From Terrisporobacter sp. (GTDB lineage Bacteria; Bacillota_A; Clostridia; Peptostreptococcales; Peptostreptococcaceae), in NCBI GenBank assembly GCA_029851945.1, contig JARKUZ010000057.1, forward strand, positions 124,001-188,000: a stretch of 64,000 bases of DNA, read 5' to 3'. This document shows, piece after piece, positions 61,038-64,000 of this stretch. The first letter of the stretch is position 1. Each line of letters opens with the position of its first letter. The notes below the pieces were generated by a model. The model was not told the origin of the DNA, did no database searches, and saw only the letters and a list, made by a program, of their open reading frames with translations. The position numbers were made by a program, and so were the translations under genes.

Positions 61038-61948
61038 TGGATGAAATAAGAGAATTTTTAGTTTTAGAAGAGGAAGAAGGAGAAAGATTAGATGTATATC
61101 TGTCAAGTCAACTTGGAGATATGTCTAGAAGTTATATACAAAAAATAATAAAAGATAAAAAGGTAACTGTTAATAATAAAATAGAAAAAGCAAAATACTT
61201 AGTAAAAGAAGAAGATAAAATTATAATAGAAATACCAGCACCAAAATTATTAGAAATAAAAGCTCAAGATATTCCTATAGATATAGTTTATGAAGATAAT
61301 GATTTGCTAATTGTAAATAAACCACAAAACATGGTAGTACATCCTGCACCAGGGAACTATGAAAATACATTAGTAAATGCAATTTTATATCATTGTAAAG
61401 ATAACTTATCATCAATAAATGGTATTATAAGACCAGGAATAGTTCATAGGATTGATAAGGATACATCAGGACTATTAATGATAGCAAAAAATAATAATGC
61501 CCATAATTCTTTAGCAGATCAGCTAAAAGATCACTCTATAACAAGAGAATATGAATTTCTATGTCATGGAGTATTTAAAGAAGATAAAATAACAGTGGAT
61601 AAACCTATTGGAAGAAATCCTAAGGATAGGTTAAAAATGGCTGTTGTTAAAGATGGAAAAAGAGCTGTAACTCATTTTGAAGTTATTGAAAGGTTTGAAA
61701 ATTATACTTTAGTTAGAGCAACTTTAGAAACAGGAAGAACTCATCAAATTAGAGTTCATGCAGCTTCATTAAACCATCCTTTATTAGGGGATCTTTTATA
61801 TGGACCAAAAAGCAACAAACTAAAAGTAACAGGTCAAACATTACATGCTAAAAAATTAGGATTTATACATCCTACAAAAAATAAATATGTAGAATTTGAT
61901 TCAGAGTTACCAGAATATTTTAAAAAGATAATAAATAGAATAAAATAA
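61037..61948 (+). CDS. rluD: RluA/RluD-family pseudouridine synthase
   Basis: RNA-modifying enzyme converting uridine to pseudouridine, probably in 23S rRNA. N-terminal S4 domain (GERLDVYLSSQLGDMSRSYI), then the catalytic domain with NKPQNMVVHPAPGN, the active-site Asp in GIVHRIDKDTSGLLMIAKN, and GRTHQIRVHAASLNHPLLGD. 303 aa. The exact target uridines cannot be read from sequence. In the ylyB position between lspA and pyrR. Confidence 0.94.
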   Translation: MDEIREFLVLEEEEGERLDVYLSSQLGDMSRSYIQKIIKDKKVTVNNKIEKAKYLVKEEDKIIIEIPAPKLLEIKAQDIPIDIVYEDNDLLIVNKPQNMVVHPAPGNYENTLVNAILYHCKDNLSSINGIIRPGIVHRIDKDTSGLLMIAKNNNAHNSLADQLKDHSITREYEFLCHGVFKEDKITVDKPIGRNPKDRLKMAVVKDGKRAVTHFEVIERFENYTLVRATLETGRTHQIRVHAASLNHPLLGDLLYGPKSNKLKVTGQTLHAKKLGFIHPTKNKYVEFDSELPEYFKKIINRIK

Positions 61949-61969
61949 CTTAATAATTGAGAAATAACC

Positions 61970-61998
61970 TTGAAAAAAACTTATTATTTCTATATAAT
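61970..61998 (+). promoter_or_regulatory. pyrR-uraA promoter
   Basis: TTGAAA (61970-61975), 17-base spacer, TATAAT (61993-61998), a few bases before the PyrR-binding leader. Confidence 0.75.
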
Positions 61999-62004
61999 AA
62001 GTCG

Positions 62005-62113
62005 TAGTAATTAAATACCTTTAAAGTGATACAGAGATATCATAAGGCATGTAACAATAGAATTTTTATGTAAAAATACTAACTTCTTGTCTTGTGGATA
62101 AGAAGTTTTTTTA
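62005..62113 (+). ncRNA. PyrR-binding attenuator leader
   Basis: UMP-responsive leader. CCTT (62018-62021) pairs with AAGG (62044-62047), TGATA (62027-62031) with TATCA (62038-62042), and the terminal loop CAGAGA matches the PyrR recognition core. A terminator follows at 62081-62113 (AACTTCTTGTC / GATAAGAAGTT plus T7). Confidence 0.88.
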
Positions 62114-62137
62114 TGTATAAAAATATATTTATAATAG

Positions 62138-62722
<585 letters not shown>

Positions 62723-62756
62723 TAAAAATAATTATGTATTTTGGGGGAATTAAAGA

Positions 62757-63998
62757 ATGAAAAAAGCAGTCTTATCGATTCAACATTTATTAGCTATGTT
62801 TGGAGCTACAGTGTTAGTACCTCTTTTAACAGGATTTGATCCAACAGTAGCAATATTTTGTGCAGGAGTAGGAACATTAATATTTCATAAATGTACAGAT
62901 TGGAAAGTACCTGTATTTTTAGGTTCTAGTTTTGCATTTATCTCAGTTATAAACCAAGTTAGTGAGACCTTTAATGGAGATTTATCTTATGCACAAGGTG
63001 GTATAATTGTAGCAGGTATTATATATGTAATTATGTCGCTTATTGTAAAAATTGTAGGACCAGAAAAAGTTAAAAGATATTTTCCGCCACAAGTTACAGG
63101 GGCAATGATAATTGTTATAGGTTTAAACTTAATACCAACAGCTATTAATATGGCAATGAACCATATAGGTGTTGCTATCTTGACATTAGGAGTAGCGGTA
63201 GGAATAAATAAATTTGCAAAAGGTAGTGTAAGACAATTTGCAGTAATAATAGCAATATTCGTGGGAATTATAGCAAGTTCAATAGTGGGAATAGCAGATT
63301 TTAGTTCAGTATCAAATGCTAGTTATTTCTCAATTCCAAACTTCACAGCTCCTAAATTTAGCTTAGAAGCAGTAATAATTATTGCACCAGTGGTTTTAGC
63401 AGTATTTATGGAACATGTAGGTGATATTACTACAAATGGAGCTGTAGTTGGTAAAAACTTTTTAGAAAATCCAGGACTTCATAAGACATTACTTGGAGAT
63501 GGTCTAGCAACTTTATTTGCAGGTTTTATGGGAGGTCCAGCTAATACAACTTATGGTGAAAATACGGCATTACTTGCAATAACTAAGAACTATGATCCTA
63601 AATTATTAAGGTTAACAGCAGTATTTGCAATAGTTATATCATTTGTAGGTAAATTTGGAGGATTATTACAAAGTGTACCTCAGCCAGTTATGGGTGGAAT
63701 AAGTATATATTTATTTTCTATGATAACTTTTATAGGTATTAAAACAATAAGAGATAGTAAGTGTTATAAAGAAGCTACAAATATATCTGTAATAGCTATA
63801 ATATTAGTAGTAGGTCTTACTACTTGTTATATTAAACACTTTACAGGAGTTGAAATAGGTATACCAATTGCTAGCAATGCTAAATTAACTGGATTAAGTT
63901 TAGCAGCATTAGTGGGAATAATAATAAATAGAGTTATAAATCATAAAGATTTCAAAAAAGAAGAAAGTGAATCTATGGGAGATCTTGTTAGTAACTAA
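62757..63998 (+). CDS. uraA: Uracil permease (NCS2 family)
   Basis: Proton-coupled uracil importer, also named pyrP. About 14 helices in two inverted halves; motifs FGATVLVPLLTGFDP, LGSSFAFISVI, PPQVTGAMIIVIGLNLIP, EHVGDITTNGAVVGKN and GGPANTTYGENTALLAITK, the last two carrying the substrate-binding glutamates. 413 aa, complete: the stop codon ends two bases before the window edge. TGGGGGAA site. 34 bases after pyrR and under the same attenuator. Confidence 0.96.
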   Translation: MKKAVLSIQHLLAMFGATVLVPLLTGFDPTVAIFCAGVGTLIFHKCTDWKVPVFLGSSFAFISVINQVSETFNGDLSYAQGGIIVAGIIYVIMSLIVKIVGPEKVKRYFPPQVTGAMIIVIGLNLIPTAINMAMNHIGVAILTLGVAVGINKFAKGSVRQFAVIIAIFVGIIASSIVGIADFSSVSNASYFSIPNFTAPKFSLEAVIIIAPVVLAVFMEHVGDITTNGAVVGKNFLENPGLHKTLLGDGLATLFAGFMGGPANTTYGENTALLAITKNYDPKLLRLTAVFAIVISFVGKFGGLLQSVPQPVMGGISIYLFSMITFIGIKTIRDSKCYKEATNISVIAIILVVGLTTCYIKHFTGVEIGIPIASNAKLTGLSLAALVGIIINRVINHKDFKKEESESMGDLVSN

Positions 63999-64000
63999 GT

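Overview
The window is a low-GC, AT-rich chromosome segment from an anaerobic, endospore-forming Firmicute. Gene content, gene order, SAM-I, T-box and PyrR leaders, a SpoVD/SpoVE-type division cluster, SpoIIGA/sigma-E/sigma-G, SpoIVA and YIEGIA genes all point to the Peptostreptococcaceae (relatives of Clostridioides, Paraclostridium, Romboutsia or Terrisporobacter). This assignment is inferred from recognised proteins, not from a search. No rRNA, tRNA, CRISPR array, prophage or intact insertion sequence was seen.

Layout. 1-8.6 kb: the 3' part of class III fbp, an AraC regulator, then murE - amino-acid symporter - a second divergent MurE-like ligase, and ychF. 8.9-14.4 kb: a YmfF/YmfH-like M16 peptidase pair, a CpsB-type PHP phosphatase, lgt and rsmH. 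14.4-18.1 kb: a SAM-I riboswitch with an O-acetylhomoserine sulfhydrylase, a MATE exporter and a lipoprotein, which together split rsmH from the rest of the division and cell wall (dcw) cluster. 18.4-31.1 kb: ftsL, spoVD, murF, mraY, murD, spoVE/ftsW, murG, murA, ftsQ, ftsZ. 31.4-35.4 kb: spoIIGA, sigE, sigG, ylmC, nrdR, pgeF. 35.4-39.6 kb: a PhoPR-like two-component system and two YIEGIA paralogues with their small partner. 39.7-45.7 kb: a radical-SAM/DUF512 protein, der, plsY, gpsA, spoIVA. 45.7-48.0 kb: a symporter gene remnant, serS and a DUF1540 protein. 48.3-56.0 kb: a HlyD-like protein, ylmE, sepF, ylmG, ylmH, divIVA and a T-box-controlled type 2 ileS. 56.0-60.5 kb: a TetR repressor facing degV, then mtnN, a DUF5665 protein, a YteA-like protein and a polysaccharide deacetylase. 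60.5-64 kb: lspA, rluD, then the PyrR attenuator with pyrR and uraA.

How the genes work together. Most of the segment builds and divides the cell wall: UDP-MurNAc-peptide synthesis (MurE, MurF, MurD, MurA), lipid-linked steps (MraY, MurG), polymerisation (SEDS protein plus class B PBP), and the divisome (FtsL, FtsQ, FtsZ, SepF, DivIVA). It is interleaved with the sporulation sigma cascade. The order of blocks (dcw - ftsZ - spoIIGA - sigE - sigG - ylmC - ylmD ... ylmE - sepF - ylmG - ylmH - divIVA - ileS ... lspA - rluD - pyrR - pyrP) is the Bacillus subtilis order stretched by inserted blocks.

Most unusual points: the second MurE-like ligase beside a symporter that lacks the acidic-substrate arginine; two long hairpins that bury the ribosome binding sites of murA and spoIVA; a family of five intergenic repeats, two of which supply the stop codon of a neighbouring gene; a tandem YIEGIA pair with its partner; a perfect 16-bp operator between tetR and degV; and a highly charged tail on MurG.
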